Below are positions 1 through 7,952 of a stretch of 15,518 nucleotides of DNA, piece by piece. The notes below the pieces were generated by a model. It was not told the DNA's origin and searched no databases. It saw only the letters and a list, made by a program, of their open reading frames with translations. Numbering within the stretch: the first letter of the stretch is position 1; each line of letters begins with the position of its first letter. Source of the DNA: Cyanobacteria bacterium OH_CFB_184 (GTDB taxonomy: Bacteria; Cyanobacteriota; Vampirovibrionia; Gastranaerophilales; Gastranaerophilaceae); assembly GCA_023414155.1 (NCBI GenBank), contig JAEZOG010000274.1:1-15518 (forward strand), read 5' to 3'. The translations under genes and the position numbers were made by a program.

Positions 1-1373
1 ATATCAAGGTGAAGCTCACCCATACCAGCAATGATTGTTTGACCTGTTTCACTATCAGTTTTAACTCTGAAAGAAGGATCTTCTTCAGCCAATTTTTGAA
101 GAGCAATACCCATTTTATCTTGGTCAGCTTTTGTTTTAGGTTCAATAGCAACTTCGATAACCGGTTCTGGGAATGTCATTTTTTCTAGAATGATAGGTGC
201 TTTTTCATCACATAAAGTGTCACCTGTAGTTGTATCTTTTAAACCAACAGCAGCACAGATATCACCTGCATATACTTCTGTGATTTCGTTTCTTTGGTCA
301 GCTTGCATTTGAACAAGTCTTGAAATACGTTCTTTTTTGCCGTTTGTAGCATTTACTACATATGATCCAGCTTTCAAAACACCTGAATAAACACGCATAA
401 ATGTTAAACGACCAACATATGGGTCTGTCATAACTTTAAATGCAAGTGCTGCGAATGGTTCAGAGTCAGAAGAATGTCTTTCTGTAACTGTACCATCTTC
501 TAATTCACCTTGAATAGCTTTAACATCAAGCGGTGATGGCATATATTCAATAACTGCATCTAGCAATAATTGTACACCTTTATTTTTGAATGCTGTACCA
601 CAAGCAACAGGAACAATTTTATTATCACAAACTGCTTTTCTTAATCCAGCTTTTAATTCTTCTATTGTAGCTTCTTCACCTTCTAAGAACTTCATCATAA
701 GTTCATCATCTTGCTCAGAGATAGCTTCAACTAAAGCAGATCTTAATTCTTGAGCTTTGTCCATCATTTCTGCAGGAACATCAGTAACCTGAATATCTGT
801 TCCCAAGTCATTTTGGTACATATGAGCTTTCATTTCGATTAAATCGATAATACCTTTTAATTGGTCTTCAGCACCGATTGGAAGCTGAATTGGGTGAGCG
901 TTACCGCCTAAACGAGTTCTAACTTGGTCAACAACTCTGAAGAAGTTAGCACCTGTTCTGTCCATTTTATTTCCAAATACCATTCTTGGTACTTCGTATC
1001 TGTTAGCTTGTCTCCAAACAGTTTCTGATTGAGATTGAACACCACCAACTGCGCAGAATACAGCAACAACACCATCGAGTACACGAAGAGAACGTTCTAC
1101 TTCAATAGTGAAGTCAACGTGACCAGGAGTATCGATAATGTTAACTTGGTGATTTTTCCAGTATGAAGTAACCGCAGCTGATTGAATTGTAATACCACGT
1201 TCACGTTCTTGCTCCATGAAGTCAGTAACAGCAGCGCCATCATGAACCTCACCGATTTTGTGTGTTTTACCTGTGTAGAACAAAATACGTTCTGTAGTTG
1301 TGGTTTTACCGGCATCGATGTGAGCTGCAATCCCGATATTTCTCACCTTGTCTAATGGGGTCTGTCTTGCCAT
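1..1373 (-). CDS. fusA: Translation elongation factor G, N-terminal ~457 residues (3' part outside window)
   Basis: EF-G is the cytoplasmic GTPase that drives tRNA-mRNA translocation on the ribosome and helps recycle it. The reading frame starts at the ATG at 1373 (minus) and stays open to the window edge. The G1 P-loop AHIDAGKT is at residues 17-24, G3 DTPGH at 81-85 and the G4 NKMD motif at 135-138. Further along, [17 protein letters not shown] and [11 protein letters not shown] mark domain II and the start of domain III. A Shine-Dalgarno AAGGA lies about 8 nt upstream. The opening [20 protein letters not shown] and the stretch around residues 60-145 look most like cyanobacterial EF-G. Use of GGT and CGT codons fits high expression. 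One oddity is Gly134 just before NKMD, where family members usually have Val or Ile. The gene is not preceded by rpsL/rpsG; its upstream neighbour is the divergent asnS. Identification is secure; whether it is the main or a second EF-G copy is not shown by the window. Confidence 0.97.
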   Translation of the reverse strand, partial: MARQTPLDKVRNIGIAAHIDAGKTTTTERILFYTGKTHKIGEVHDGAAVTDFMEQERERGITIQSAAVTSYWKNHQVNIIDTPGHVDFTIEVERSLRVLDGVVAVFCAVGGVQSQSETVWRQANRYEVPRMVFGNKMDRTGANFFRVVDQVRTRLGGNAHPIQLPIGAEDQLKGIIDLIEMKAHMYQNDLGTDIQVTDVPAEMMDKAQELRSALVEAISEQDDELMMKFLEGEEATIEELKAGLRKAVCDNKIVPVACGTAFKNKGVQLLLDAVIEYMPSPLDVKAIQGELEDGTVTERHSSDSEPFAALAFKVMTDPYVGRLTFMRVYSGVLKAGSYVVNATNGKKERISRLVQMQADQRNEITEVYAGDICAAVGLKDTTTGDTLCDEKAPIILEKMTFPEPVIEVAIEPKTKADQDKMGIALQKLAEEDPSFRVKTDSETGQTIIAGMGELHLD

Positions 1374-1467
1374 TTTTGTTTTCCTTTATTGTTTATACTA
1401 CTAAAATTAATATAGCTAGTTGCCATACAAAGATTTTTGCATAAAAACAATTTTTTTTAAACAATTT

Positions 1468-1498
1468 TTTACATCATTTTAAGCAATTATGATATTAT
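1468..1498 (+). promoter_or_regulatory. Probable asnS promoter with extended -10
   Basis: TATTAT at 1493-1498 is preceded by TGA, giving an extended -10 element. A TTTACA at 1468-1473 could act as -35, although the 19-bp spacing is long. The predicted transcript start near 1505 falls before the RBS and the ATG at 1541, and after the in-frame GTG at 1520 only marginally. This is a pattern match only. Confidence 0.4.
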
Positions 1499-1540
1499 TA
1501 GTTTGTCAAAGCTCAAAAAGTGTCTAAAGAAAGGTTTTTT

Positions 1541-2824
1541 ATGAAAAAAATATTTATTGAAGATATTAAAAATTACGAAAATCAAGAAATTACGATCCAA
1601 GGTTGGTTGTACAACAAAAGATCAAGCGGAAAATTGCATTTTCTTCAACTAAGAGATGGAACTGCAGAAATTCAAGCTGTAGTTTTTAAAGGAAATGTAT
1701 CTGATGAAGTTTTCGATCTTGCAGGTAGAATTCCGCAAGAATCTTCAATAGAGATAACAGGACTTGTAAAAAAACACGATCGTTCAAAAATTGGTTATGA
1801 AATCGACGCTAAAGACGTAAAAATAATTTCTGAAGCATCAGAATATCCAATCACCCCAAAAGAACACGGAACTCACTTCTTAATGGAACACCGTCATTTA
1901 TGGCTACGTTCTCTTAGACAAAAAGCAATTTTAAAAATCAGACACAGAATCATAAAATCTGTAAGAGATTTCTTTGACAACAAAGGTTTTACTCTTGTTG
2001 ACGCTCCGATATTCACGCCAAATGCTTGCGAAGGCACAACAAACCTTTTTGAAACAGATTACTTTGATACAAAAGCTTATCTTACACAATCAGGTCAGCT
2101 TTATATGGAAGCTGCTGCTATGGCGGTCGGAAAAGCATACTGCTTCGGTCCTACTTTCAGAGCGGAAAAGTCTAAAACAAGAAGACACTTAACAGAATTT
2201 TGGATGGTTGAACCTGAAGTTGCATTTTTTGACATCTATGACGATATGGACTTAGCTGAAGAATTTGTTGAATATATCGTTGCACAAGTAGTTGAACACA
2301 ATAGAGAAGATCTTGAAGTATTAGAAAGAGATATTTCAAAACTTGAAAATATAAAACGCCCATTCCCAAGAATCACATATGATGAAGCAATTGAAATACT
2401 TCACAAAAAAGGTAATGACACTCCTTGGGGCGAAGACTTTGGCGGAGACGAAGAAACAATAATCTCTGAAGAATTTGATAAGCCTGTTATGATCCACCAC
2501 TATCCAATGTCAATCAAGGCATTCTATATGAAGCAAGAAGGTAATACTGCTGCTTGCGTAGATATGATCGCACCAGAAGGCTACGGAGAAATGATCGGTG
2601 GCGGACAAAGAGAAGATGACATTGAAAAATTAAAAGAAAAAATCAAAGAACACGGCTTAGATGAAGAAATTTTCAGCTGGTATCTAGATCTTAGAAAATA
2701 TGGTTCAGTTCCTCATGCAGGCTTCGGGCTAGGCATAGAAAGAACTGTAGCTTGGATTTGCGGATTACATCACGTAAGAGAAACTATCCCATTCCCAAGA
2801 TTAATGGATAGAATAACTCCATAG
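1541..2824 (+). CDS. asnS: Asparaginyl-tRNA synthetase
   Basis: This class IIb aminoacyl-tRNA synthetase charges tRNA-Asn with asparagine in an ATP-dependent reaction. The protein is 427 residues, normal for the family. An N-terminal anticodon-binding OB fold covers roughly residues 10-100 ([24 protein letters not shown]). The catalytic core shows motif 1 near 149-160 ([12 protein letters not shown]), motif 2 near 206-228 ([15 protein letters not shown]) and motif 3 at 394-401 (GFGLGIER). The C-terminal [10 protein letters not shown] signature favours AsnRS over AspRS. I start at 1541 because AGAAAGG lies 6-7 nt upstream. An in-frame GTG at 1520 would add seven residues but has no comparable RBS. 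The gene stands alone, divergent from fusA, and is closed by a terminator. A close AspRS-like paralogue is the only real alternative, and I consider it unlikely. Confidence 0.95.
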   Translation: MKKIFIEDIKNYENQEITIQGWLYNKRSSGKLHFLQLRDGTAEIQAVVFKGNVSDEVFDLAGRIPQESSIEITGLVKKHDRSKIGYEIDAKDVKIISEASEYPITPKEHGTHFLMEHRHLWLRSLRQKAILKIRHRIIKSVRDFFDNKGFTLVDAPIFTPNACEGTTNLFETDYFDTKAYLTQSGQLYMEAAAMAVGKAYCFGPTFRAEKSKTRRHLTEFWMVEPEVAFFDIYDDMDLAEEFVEYIVAQVVEHNREDLEVLERDISKLENIKRPFPRITYDEAIEILHKKGNDTPWGEDFGGDEETIISEEFDKPVMIHHYPMSIKAFYMKQEGNTAACVDMIAPEGYGEMIGGGQREDDIEKLKEKIKEHGLDEEIFSWYLDLRKYGSVPHAGFGLGIERTVAWICGLHHVRETIPFPRLMDRITP

Positions 2825-2850
2825 CAAAAAATTAATACAAAGGTTTTTAA

Positions 2851-2882
2851 ATGCCCCATTAAGAGAATAATGGGGTATTTTT
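2851..2882 (+). terminator. Rho-independent terminator of asnS
   Basis: An 11-bp stem pairs 2851-2861 with 2868-2878 around a 6-nt loop (AGAGAA). It has a CCCC/GGGG core and one G-U pair, and a run of T follows directly. It lies 27 nt after the asnS stop and just ahead of the next gene's promoter, so it separates the two transcription units. Confidence 0.88.
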
Positions 2883-2898
2883 ATGCCTTTAAATATTA

Positions 2899-2907
2899 TG
2901 CTATAAT
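2899..2907 (+). promoter_or_regulatory. Extended -10 promoter of the redox/ADH/carbonic anhydrase operon
   Basis: The perfect TATAAT at 2902-2907 is preceded by TGC, an extended -10 element. No good -35 is visible, since that position overlaps the T-tract of the asnS terminator. Extended -10 promoters often tolerate this. The predicted start near 2914 leaves a leader of about 26 nt before the ATG at 2940. Confidence 0.6.
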
Positions 2908-2939
2908 TTTTCATATCAAAAAATAAAGGCCGAACAAAA

Positions 2940-3350
2940 ATGAATAAAAATGCCGTAGAAAATTATAAAAATGGTTACTCTTGCTCTGAATCGATTGTAA
3001 AATCAGCTATAGATGCCGGTTTAGCACCAAAAGAAATATTACCTGTTGCAACTGCTTTTTCAGGAGGTATGAGTTCTGGCTGTGTATGTGGGGCGGTCGC
3101 TGGATGCCAAATGGTTATTGGCTCAATGTATGGAAAAAATGAGACAGACAGCAACGGGCTCAAAGCCAAAGAATTAGCTAAACAATTCGTTGATGAGTTC
3201 AAAAAAAATCATAAGGCAACTTGCTGTAAAGTTTTAACAGCAGGTTTGGCTTTTGGCTCTCCAGAGAGAAAAGCTAACTGCGCGATTATTGTTGATGACT
3301 GCGCGACAATAGTTAAAAACATATTAGAACTTGATAAACAGAGGGTATAA
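2940..3350 (+). CDS. C_GCAxxG_C_C family putative redox-active protein
   Basis: This 136-residue protein carries the signature of the C_GCAxxG_C_C family, which is thought to be redox-active or metal-binding but has no established reaction. Cysteines are at residues 15, 48, 50, 56, 95, 96, 114 and 121. The core is GCVCGAVAGC (47-56), a CC pair (95-96) and two spaced C-terminal cysteines (114 and 121). There is no signal peptide or membrane segment, so it is probably cytoplasmic. AAGG lies about 10 nt before the ATG. The stop codon overlaps the next start (TAATG), so it is probably translationally coupled to the alcohol dehydrogenase, which suggests a role in the same redox process. Such proteins often sit beside oxidoreductases or transporters in anaerobes (family knowledge). 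Function beyond family assignment is unknown. Confidence 0.85.
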   Translation: MNKNAVENYKNGYSCSESIVKSAIDAGLAPKEILPVATAFSGGMSSGCVCGAVAGCQMVIGSMYGKNETDSNGLKAKELAKQFVDEFKKNHKATCCKVLTAGLAFGSPERKANCAIIVDDCATIVKNILELDKQRV

Positions 3351-4495
3351 TGAAAAGTTTTACATATAAAAATCCGACAAAAATAATTTTCGGGGAAAAT
3401 ACTATTCCGCAAATAGGTTCAGAACTCAAATCTGACGGGATAGAAAAAGTATTGTTAACTTATGGCAAAAACAGCATTAAACAAAACGGGGTTTACAACC
3501 AAGTTATAAAATCACTTCAAGACAACGGAATTAAATGGATTGAATACTCAGGCATTCAGCCAAATCCATTACTTTCACACGCAAATGAAGGAGCAAAATA
3601 CGCTGTAGCTAATGAAGTCGATGCAATTCTTGCCGTAGGCGGCGGAAGCGTTATTGATGAAAGCAAAGGAATTGCAGCAGGAGCCAAATACAGTGGTTGT
3701 ATCTGGGATTTAATTATAGGAAAAGCTGAAGTTAAAGAAGCTTTACCTGTATACACAATTTTGACTATCCCTGCAACAGGTTCAGAAATGAATATGGGTC
3801 TTGTTTTAACAAAAGATGACACATTAGACAAGTTTGGCTGGGGCAACCCTAAACTTTATCCCAGAGTTTCAATAATGGATCCTACTGTTACTATAACCGT
3901 TCCTGAAAACCAAACTGCATATACTTCAGTCGACATAATCGCACACTCTATTGAAGCTTATTTTACAAAAGAAGATAACGATACTCCTTTTTTAGACGGG
4001 TACGTTGAAAACCTTGTAAAAAGTGTAATGATTTCAGCAGACAGAATTAAAAAAGACCCTAAAGATTTAGGTGCAAGATCCAACCTGATGTGGACTGCCA
4101 CAATGGCTTGGAATGGTTTAAATCACTGCGGAACAGGCAAATTCTATTTAAACAATCACCAGCTTGAACATCCGATAAGTTCACTTTATAACCTTGCTCA
4201 CGGCGAAGGTTTAGCGATATTGATTCCTGCATGGATGAAACATTCAAAAATATCAAAAGAAGCAAAGCTTTCACAATTTTTTAAAGCAATATTTGATGAC
4301 CAAAATATAGACAACGGCATTCATAAACTAGAATTATGGTTTGATAAAATCGGTGCTCCGACTTCTTTTACAGAAGCAGGCATTAACGAGCCGGATATAG
4401 AAAAACTGACAGAACTGGCAATAAGATGCGGAGAACATAGAGGTTCAAACCTTTCAAAAGAAGATATCAGGGCGATTTACACATTAGCAATTTAA
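3350..4495 (+). CDS. Iron-containing alcohol dehydrogenase, butanol dehydrogenase/YqhD type
   Basis: A group III (Fe-ADH) dehydrogenase of 381 residues, expected to interconvert aldehydes and alcohols with NAD(P)H. The N-terminal Rossmann-like half has the nucleotide loop GGGSVIDE at 97-104 and the PATGSEMN segment near 141-148. The metal ligands can be placed by the family pattern: D195 and H199 (VDIIAHSIEAYF), H270, and H284 (LAHGEG). H270 and H284 are 14 residues apart, as in FucO and YqhD. The overall layout (FTYKNPTKIIFGENTIPQIG start, MxxxxNMGLVLT, HGEGLAILIPAWM) is the BDH/YqhD subgroup rather than FucO or glycerol dehydrogenase. Substrate and cofactor preference cannot be read from the sequence. 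It is the middle gene of a three-gene operon, with a 1-nt overlap upstream and 8 nt downstream. The RBS GAGGG lies inside the preceding gene. Confidence 0.93.
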   Translation: MKSFTYKNPTKIIFGENTIPQIGSELKSDGIEKVLLTYGKNSIKQNGVYNQVIKSLQDNGIKWIEYSGIQPNPLLSHANEGAKYAVANEVDAILAVGGGSVIDESKGIAAGAKYSGCIWDLIIGKAEVKEALPVYTILTIPATGSEMNMGLVLTKDDTLDKFGWGNPKLYPRVSIMDPTVTITVPENQTAYTSVDIIAHSIEAYFTKEDNDTPFLDGYVENLVKSVMISADRIKKDPKDLGARSNLMWTATMAWNGLNHCGTGKFYLNNHQLEHPISSLYNLAHGEGLAILIPAWMKHSKISKEAKLSQFFKAIFDDQNIDNGIHKLELWFDKIGAPTSFTEAGINEPDIEKLTELAIRCGEHRGSNLSKEDIRAIYTLAI

Positions 4496-4503
4496 GGAAA
4501 AGT

Positions 4504-5073
4504 ATGAATAAACAAGCACAAGCAGAACTAAAAAGATTATTAGATGGCAATATGAATTTTGTAAACGGGACTCCTGTTGCCGAAAACAAATGCCTTAAAA
4601 CACTTCAAAATTTAGCAACATTTCAAGAACCAAGAGCGATAGTATTAAGCTGTTCAGATTCCAGAGTTGTTCCTGAAATCATTTTTGATGCAGGTATAGG
4701 AGAATTATTCGTCGTTAGAACAGCAGGAATCGGCGTTGGTCCTAACATAACTGAAAGTATCGAATTCGGTGTACAAAAATTAGAAATACCACTTTTAATA
4801 TTATTAGGGCACGATGACTGTGGAGTTATGAAATACGCTCAAGACAATTATCCACAACCGCTTGAAGACTACTATGCACTTATGAGCTCTGTGTATCCTG
4901 TTCTTGGTGAAAGTGCCGGATGTTACAATGATGTAGCTAAAAGACACACTATATTTACCAAAAAAGTACTCTTAAAGCGTTCTCATATAATTAGAGAAGC
5001 TTATGAGCAACACAAACTGGATATCGTGGAAGCACACTTTAACTTCAACACAGGCAAAGTGGAACTAATCTAA
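4504..5073 (+). CDS. Beta-class carbonic anhydrase
   Basis: A zinc enzyme that interconverts CO2 and bicarbonate. The protein is 189 residues, compact but within the range of the family. The zinc ligands are C50 with the D52-R54 dyad (CSDSR) and H103/C106 (GHDDC). The dimer-core segments FVVRTAGIGV and ESIEFGVQKLEIPLLILLGH are also clear. No signal peptide is seen, so it is cytoplasmic. AAGGA stands 5-6 nt ahead of the ATG, and only 8 nt separate it from the alcohol dehydrogenase stop, so it is very probably co-transcribed. In a fermenting cell it would supply bicarbonate for carboxylations or help pH balance (inference). Its last nine bases overlap a convergent small ORF, and I see no terminator after it. 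Confidence 0.95.
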   Translation: MNKQAQAELKRLLDGNMNFVNGTPVAENKCLKTLQNLATFQEPRAIVLSCSDSRVVPEIIFDAGIGELFVVRTAGIGVGPNITESIEFGVQKLEIPLLILLGHDDCGVMKYAQDNYPQPLEDYYALMSSVYPVLGESAGCYNDVAKRHTIFTKKVLLKRSHIIREAYEQHKLDIVEAHFNFNTGKVELI

Positions 5074-5202
5074 AGCGATATTATCAGAATTCGAAAAGTT
5101 TTTTATATTCTTTAAAGCGTCTATAACTATTGAAGATTTTGAACTATTTAATAAGTCTTCAAGTATTTCTATTGCATCATCTAACTTTATATTAGAAGTC
5201 AT
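5065..5202 (-). CDS. Small hypothetical protein, 45 residues, downstream of the GH57 gene
   Basis: Reading minus from the ATG at 5202 gives a 45-residue ORF that starts MTSNIKLDDAIEILEDLLNS and ends at TAG (5065-5067). A strong Shine-Dalgarno GGAGG lies 4 nt before the ATG, which is the main reason to believe it. The product is acidic at the N-terminus and looks helical (DDAIEILEDLLN, then VIDALKNIKNF), with no Cys, no membrane segment and no recognisable family. It lies 80 nt downstream of the GH57 stop on the same strand, with no terminator between, so it may be the last gene of that transcript. Its 3' end overlaps the carbonic anhydrase gene by 9 nt tail to tail. A chance ORF remains possible. 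Confidence 0.5.
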   Translation of the reverse strand: MTSNIKLDDAIEILEDLLNSSKSSIVIDALKNIKNFSNSDNIALD

Positions 5203-5282
5203 AATTCCTCCAGCCGAACTGATGTATTAATAATAAACACTTAGGCTCAATTTTTCATCATTTGAACAAAGTAAATAAATTA

Positions 5283-7526
5283 TTAATCAGGTCTTTGAAG
5301 AGACAATAATAAATCTTGCGGATAGACTTCTTCAGTTTGCCCAAGTGTGCCGTTGATAATAAAGAAATCAACTTTTTCACCAGGCTTAACTTTTAAATCT
5401 TTAAAAGGAATAGAAACTTCAATGACATCTTCATATGCGTACTTGATATCATTGCTTAGTTGAAGAACCCAAAGATTATCTTTTATAGCCTTTGAAAAAT
5501 GCAGAGGGTAGAAACCGTCTTTAAACAAGGTCAACTTAACCTCATGAGTATACCCATCTTTTAAAATCGGGAATATATAATCAGGTTTATTAACCGTTCT
5601 TATTGATGCTGTATGTGTTGCGTACTCATTGTAGCACTTGAAATACATATATATTTGAAATATAGACTTAAAGTTACCTTGAGGATCAAGAATATAACGA
5701 TTTATATCGAATCTTAAATAAATATTATCTTCATCGCAACCAAAACAAATTCTGTTGAAAAGCTTATTTTCCTGAGGAATTGGACCGGCGGGAATGTCGA
5801 TACAACCAGCGTTTATCCATTCATCGTTGTATAAATCTTTTCCATCTATAGTAGGGCTTATAATTCTCTTTGGAGCTCTTGACGGCTTTCCTATAAATGA
5901 AATCAACGGTGATTCTAAGTACTTAGGAATTTTTTTATTAAGAAGCAAATAAATATTTTTTAGATGCTCTCTAAACAGATAATCAAAAATGTGATCCTGC
6001 CCTGAATCATTAGGTTCTCCATACCACCAGAACCAGTCGCTTCCTTGAGCTATATAAAGTTCATTGTATGCAAGTTCTAAAAGACTTTTATCAGGCTTTT
6101 CTTTTTCAAATTCCTTCAAATCTGCCTGAGTTTTTGCAAGATAAGTCCAAGCTAAATTCTTTGTTGGCTCAGCTATCCACAATTGAAAATCCCTGTTTAT
6201 CCATGATCCTGAAGCCAAGTTATCTAATGGCTTCACAGTTGTTGTGTTCTCAATATAGTCTGTAACAAGGGCTGTAGAGAGTGTTTTATCTCTACTTATA
6301 AGCTTATACAGAGTCTCCAAGAACAAGGCACCATCGTGAGAATAACTTTCCCAGCTGTTTTCACCATCCATCGCTATTGTAAGAAGATGATTGTCATCAG
6401 GAGAGTTTTGCAATTTATTTTGAATAGTTTTTATTCTTCCATACAAATCACTAGCAGCTACAACGCTGTCATGACGTGGATATTCAAAACTTATAAGGTT
6501 TGGAATAACCGAATCTCTGAAAATAATATTTATATCTTTTCTTTTTGCGCCATATTTATACACATTACACAACTCGTAAGGATCTTCTAAAAATCCCTTG
6601 AAATCTCTGACGAATTCTTTTTTTATCGAGTTTGCCAGAATTCCTTCATCAGAAATAGTCCACTTCAAGCCCATTTCCGCAAAACAATCCAGTGTTTTTG
6701 GGCTGACACAGTGTTCAGACGGCCAAATACCTTTAGGTCTTCTGCCAAAAACATTCTCTAGCTTGTCTAATGCCATTTTTATCTGTTTTTTTGCATCATC
6801 TGCCATAGATAATTTACAATCAGGCAAAGGATGCCTTATAGCAGATTTTTTTGCCACGTTAGAGTCGAACATAATTGGCAAAATCGGGTGAAAATAAGGA
6901 CTAGTAGTTATTTCGATTCTGCCTTCTTCCAGATATTTTTTAAATGCAGGTAGGATTTGAGCTATTATTCTTCTTTGAATTTCAATAACTTTAATTCTGT
7001 CTGAAAGAGTATATCCTCTTTCTTTTGCCTGAAGTTCGTCTAAATCCTTATATCTTAACTTCCAGATAGGATCAAACCAAACAAGGTTAAACCACATCAT
7101 AATATCAGAATATTCCTGATCAGAAAAATCATTTATATCAACTTCTTCTTTCAGGTATCTTTTTTGATAAAGCTCGCTATAGTACTGATGATGCGCAATT
7201 AAATTTGAGTAATTGGCATCGAAAAAGTAATTAAGAATATATTGTTTATCATCGTCAGTCAACTCTTCTATAGGCGTGACAGTAAGCTTTGAGTGAATAT
7301 CATGAGCTTCATTATTAGCATAGTCTTCTATAGCGTCGATCAGTACAGGAACAATATTAAAATTTAACTTTAGCTCTGGAAATTTATCCAAAAACATAAG
7401 CATATCAAGATAATCCTTGATTGCGTGCAACCTTGCCCAGGGCATAAGCCTTATTCCATGAGGCTGAGCCTGATAATTAGGTTGATGCATGTGCCAAATA
7501 AATGCTATGGATAATTTCTTCTGCAT
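5283..7526 (-). CDS. Glycoside hydrolase family 57 (alpha-amylase/amylopullulanase-like) with C-terminal beta-sandwich
   Basis: A 747-residue retaining alpha-glucan-active enzyme. GH57 motif 1 is at residues 12-18 (HMHQPNY) and motif 2 around 207-218 (TTSPYFHPILPI). The nucleophile motif GIWPSEHC has Glu271, and the acid motif TIAMDGENSWE has Asp387. The stretch GSDWFWWYGEPN (495-506) is typical of the amylopullulanase-like branch. Residues ~557-747 form a second unit beginning PTIDGKDLYNDEWINAG, resembling the glucodextranase-like/DOMON or CBM9-like beta-sandwich found on many GH57 enzymes; this may bind glucan. No signal peptide is visible, so the substrate is likely intracellular glycogen or imported maltodextrin (inference). 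ATG at 7526 is preceded by GGAGT at 5-nt spacing. The gene is alone except for the small ORF after it. Branching enzyme or 4-alpha-glucanotransferase activity cannot be excluded. Confidence 0.92.
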   Translation of the reverse strand: MQKKLSIAFIWHMHQPNYQAQPHGIRLMPWARLHAIKDYLDMLMFLDKFPELKLNFNIVPVLIDAIEDYANNEAHDIHSKLTVTPIEELTDDDKQYILNYFFDANYSNLIAHHQYYSELYQKRYLKEEVDINDFSDQEYSDIMMWFNLVWFDPIWKLRYKDLDELQAKERGYTLSDRIKVIEIQRRIIAQILPAFKKYLEEGRIEITTSPYFHPILPIMFDSNVAKKSAIRHPLPDCKLSMADDAKKQIKMALDKLENVFGRRPKGIWPSEHCVSPKTLDCFAEMGLKWTISDEGILANSIKKEFVRDFKGFLEDPYELCNVYKYGAKRKDINIIFRDSVIPNLISFEYPRHDSVVAASDLYGRIKTIQNKLQNSPDDNHLLTIAMDGENSWESYSHDGALFLETLYKLISRDKTLSTALVTDYIENTTTVKPLDNLASGSWINRDFQLWIAEPTKNLAWTYLAKTQADLKEFEKEKPDKSLLELAYNELYIAQGSDWFWWYGEPNDSGQDHIFDYLFREHLKNIYLLLNKKIPKYLESPLISFIGKPSRAPKRIISPTIDGKDLYNDEWINAGCIDIPAGPIPQENKLFNRICFGCDEDNIYLRFDINRYILDPQGNFKSIFQIYMYFKCYNEYATHTASIRTVNKPDYIFPILKDGYTHEVKLTLFKDGFYPLHFSKAIKDNLWVLQLSNDIKYAYEDVIEVSIPFKDLKVKPGEKVDFFIINGTLGQTEEVYPQDLLLSLQRPD

Positions 7527-7546
7527 ATCAACTCCAGTACATTGAA

Positions 7547-7552
7547 ATTATA
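7547..7552 (-). promoter_or_regulatory. -10 element of the GH57 promoter
   Basis: A perfect TATAAT on the minus strand sits 20 nt upstream of the GH57 ATG. The predicted start near 7540 gives a very short leader that still contains the RBS. The only -35 candidate is TTGTAA at 19-bp spacing. It lies inside an imperfect inverted repeat at 7561-7582. Confidence 0.5.
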
Positions 7553-7560
7553 ATAGCATA

Positions 7561-7582
7561 ATGCCTTATTATTACAAGGTAT
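7561..7582. repeat. Inverted repeat overlapping the GH57 promoter -35 region
   Basis: ATGCCTT (7561-7567) and AAGGTAT (7576-7582) can pair over an 8-nt spacer, with one G-T mismatch. On the plus strand a short T run follows, but no plus-strand gene precedes it. Its position just upstream of the -10 element suggests an operator rather than a terminator. This is inference from position only. Confidence 0.3.
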
Positions 7583-7805
7583 TTTTCATTGAAATCATAC
7601 GTTGATTTGATATAAATATTAAGTTTTGTTAAAGGGAATATTCTACAAATTCATTACTATTATTAAATGTTGAGGCTACAAAAAACAATAATGAACATTT
7701 TACACTAGTGAACTATTCACAATATTACTGTTTAGTGATTTAATATAAGAAAATTAATTACAATATATTTTTCATAATCTGCAATTGAAAACTAAATAAA
7801 TTTTG

Positions 7806-7834
7806 TTGATAGACTTTTTATCACTTGTGATTAA
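7806..7834 (+). promoter_or_regulatory. Candidate plus-strand promoter in the GH57-tsaD gap
   Basis: TTGATA at 7806-7811 is followed 17 bp later by GATTAA (7829-7834), which carries an upstream TG (7826-7827). The predicted start is near 7840. It matters only because a hairpin region and a terminator follow about 100 nt downstream with no gene between. It is a weak pattern match in AT-rich DNA. Confidence 0.3.
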
Positions 7835-7837
7835 ATT

Positions 7838-7937
7838 TCTATCGATATTACGGTCACAGATGGAGATCTATGACTTTAGGGGAGGAGATTTGGAATAATC
7901 CAAATTAAAAACAGCCGCAATAATTGCGGCTTTTTAT
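7838..7937 (+). ncRNA. Putative short RNA, possibly containing a 12-codon ORF
   Basis: This part of the 426-bp gap (7527-7952) holds ordered structure. A hairpin pairs GTCA-C-AGAT (7853-7861) with ATCT-A-TGAC (7866-7874), exposing GGAG in the loop. A second hairpin pairs ATTTGGA (7888-7894) with TCCAAAT (7899-7905). A GC-rich terminator hairpin and T-tract then end it on the plus strand. Within it, ATG at 7870 opens a 12-codon frame (MTLGEEIWNNPN, stop 7906-7908) with GGAG 4 nt upstream, in the loop of the first hairpin. It may be a small regulatory RNA, a tiny peptide gene, or simply the antisense side of the tsaD terminator. The rest of the gap (7583-7805) is plain AT-rich sequence in which I see nothing. 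Confidence 0.3.
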
Positions 7938-7938
7938 T
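7913..7938. terminator. Bidirectional Rho-independent terminator downstream of tsaD
   Basis: AGCCGCAA (7913-7920) pairs perfectly with TTGCGGCT (7924-7931) around a 3-nt loop. T-runs follow on the plus strand (7931-7935 and on) and on the minus strand (complement of 7907-7911). It lies 21 nt past the tsaD stop on the minus strand, so it most probably ends the leuC-tsaD transcript; it can equally stop plus-strand transcription from the gap. Confidence 0.88.
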
Positions 7939-7952
7939 TTGTTTAAAACAAT

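Noticed and set aside
6336..6891. Plus-strand frames opposite the GH57 gene
   Set aside because: They are antisense shadows of a coding gene with all its catalytic motifs; no RBS or recognisable domain.
7527..7800. Hidden gene, tRNA or riboswitch in the left part of the GH57-tsaD gap
   Set aside because: Very AT-rich, with frequent stops in all frames and no cloverleaf or aptamer-like pattern visible.
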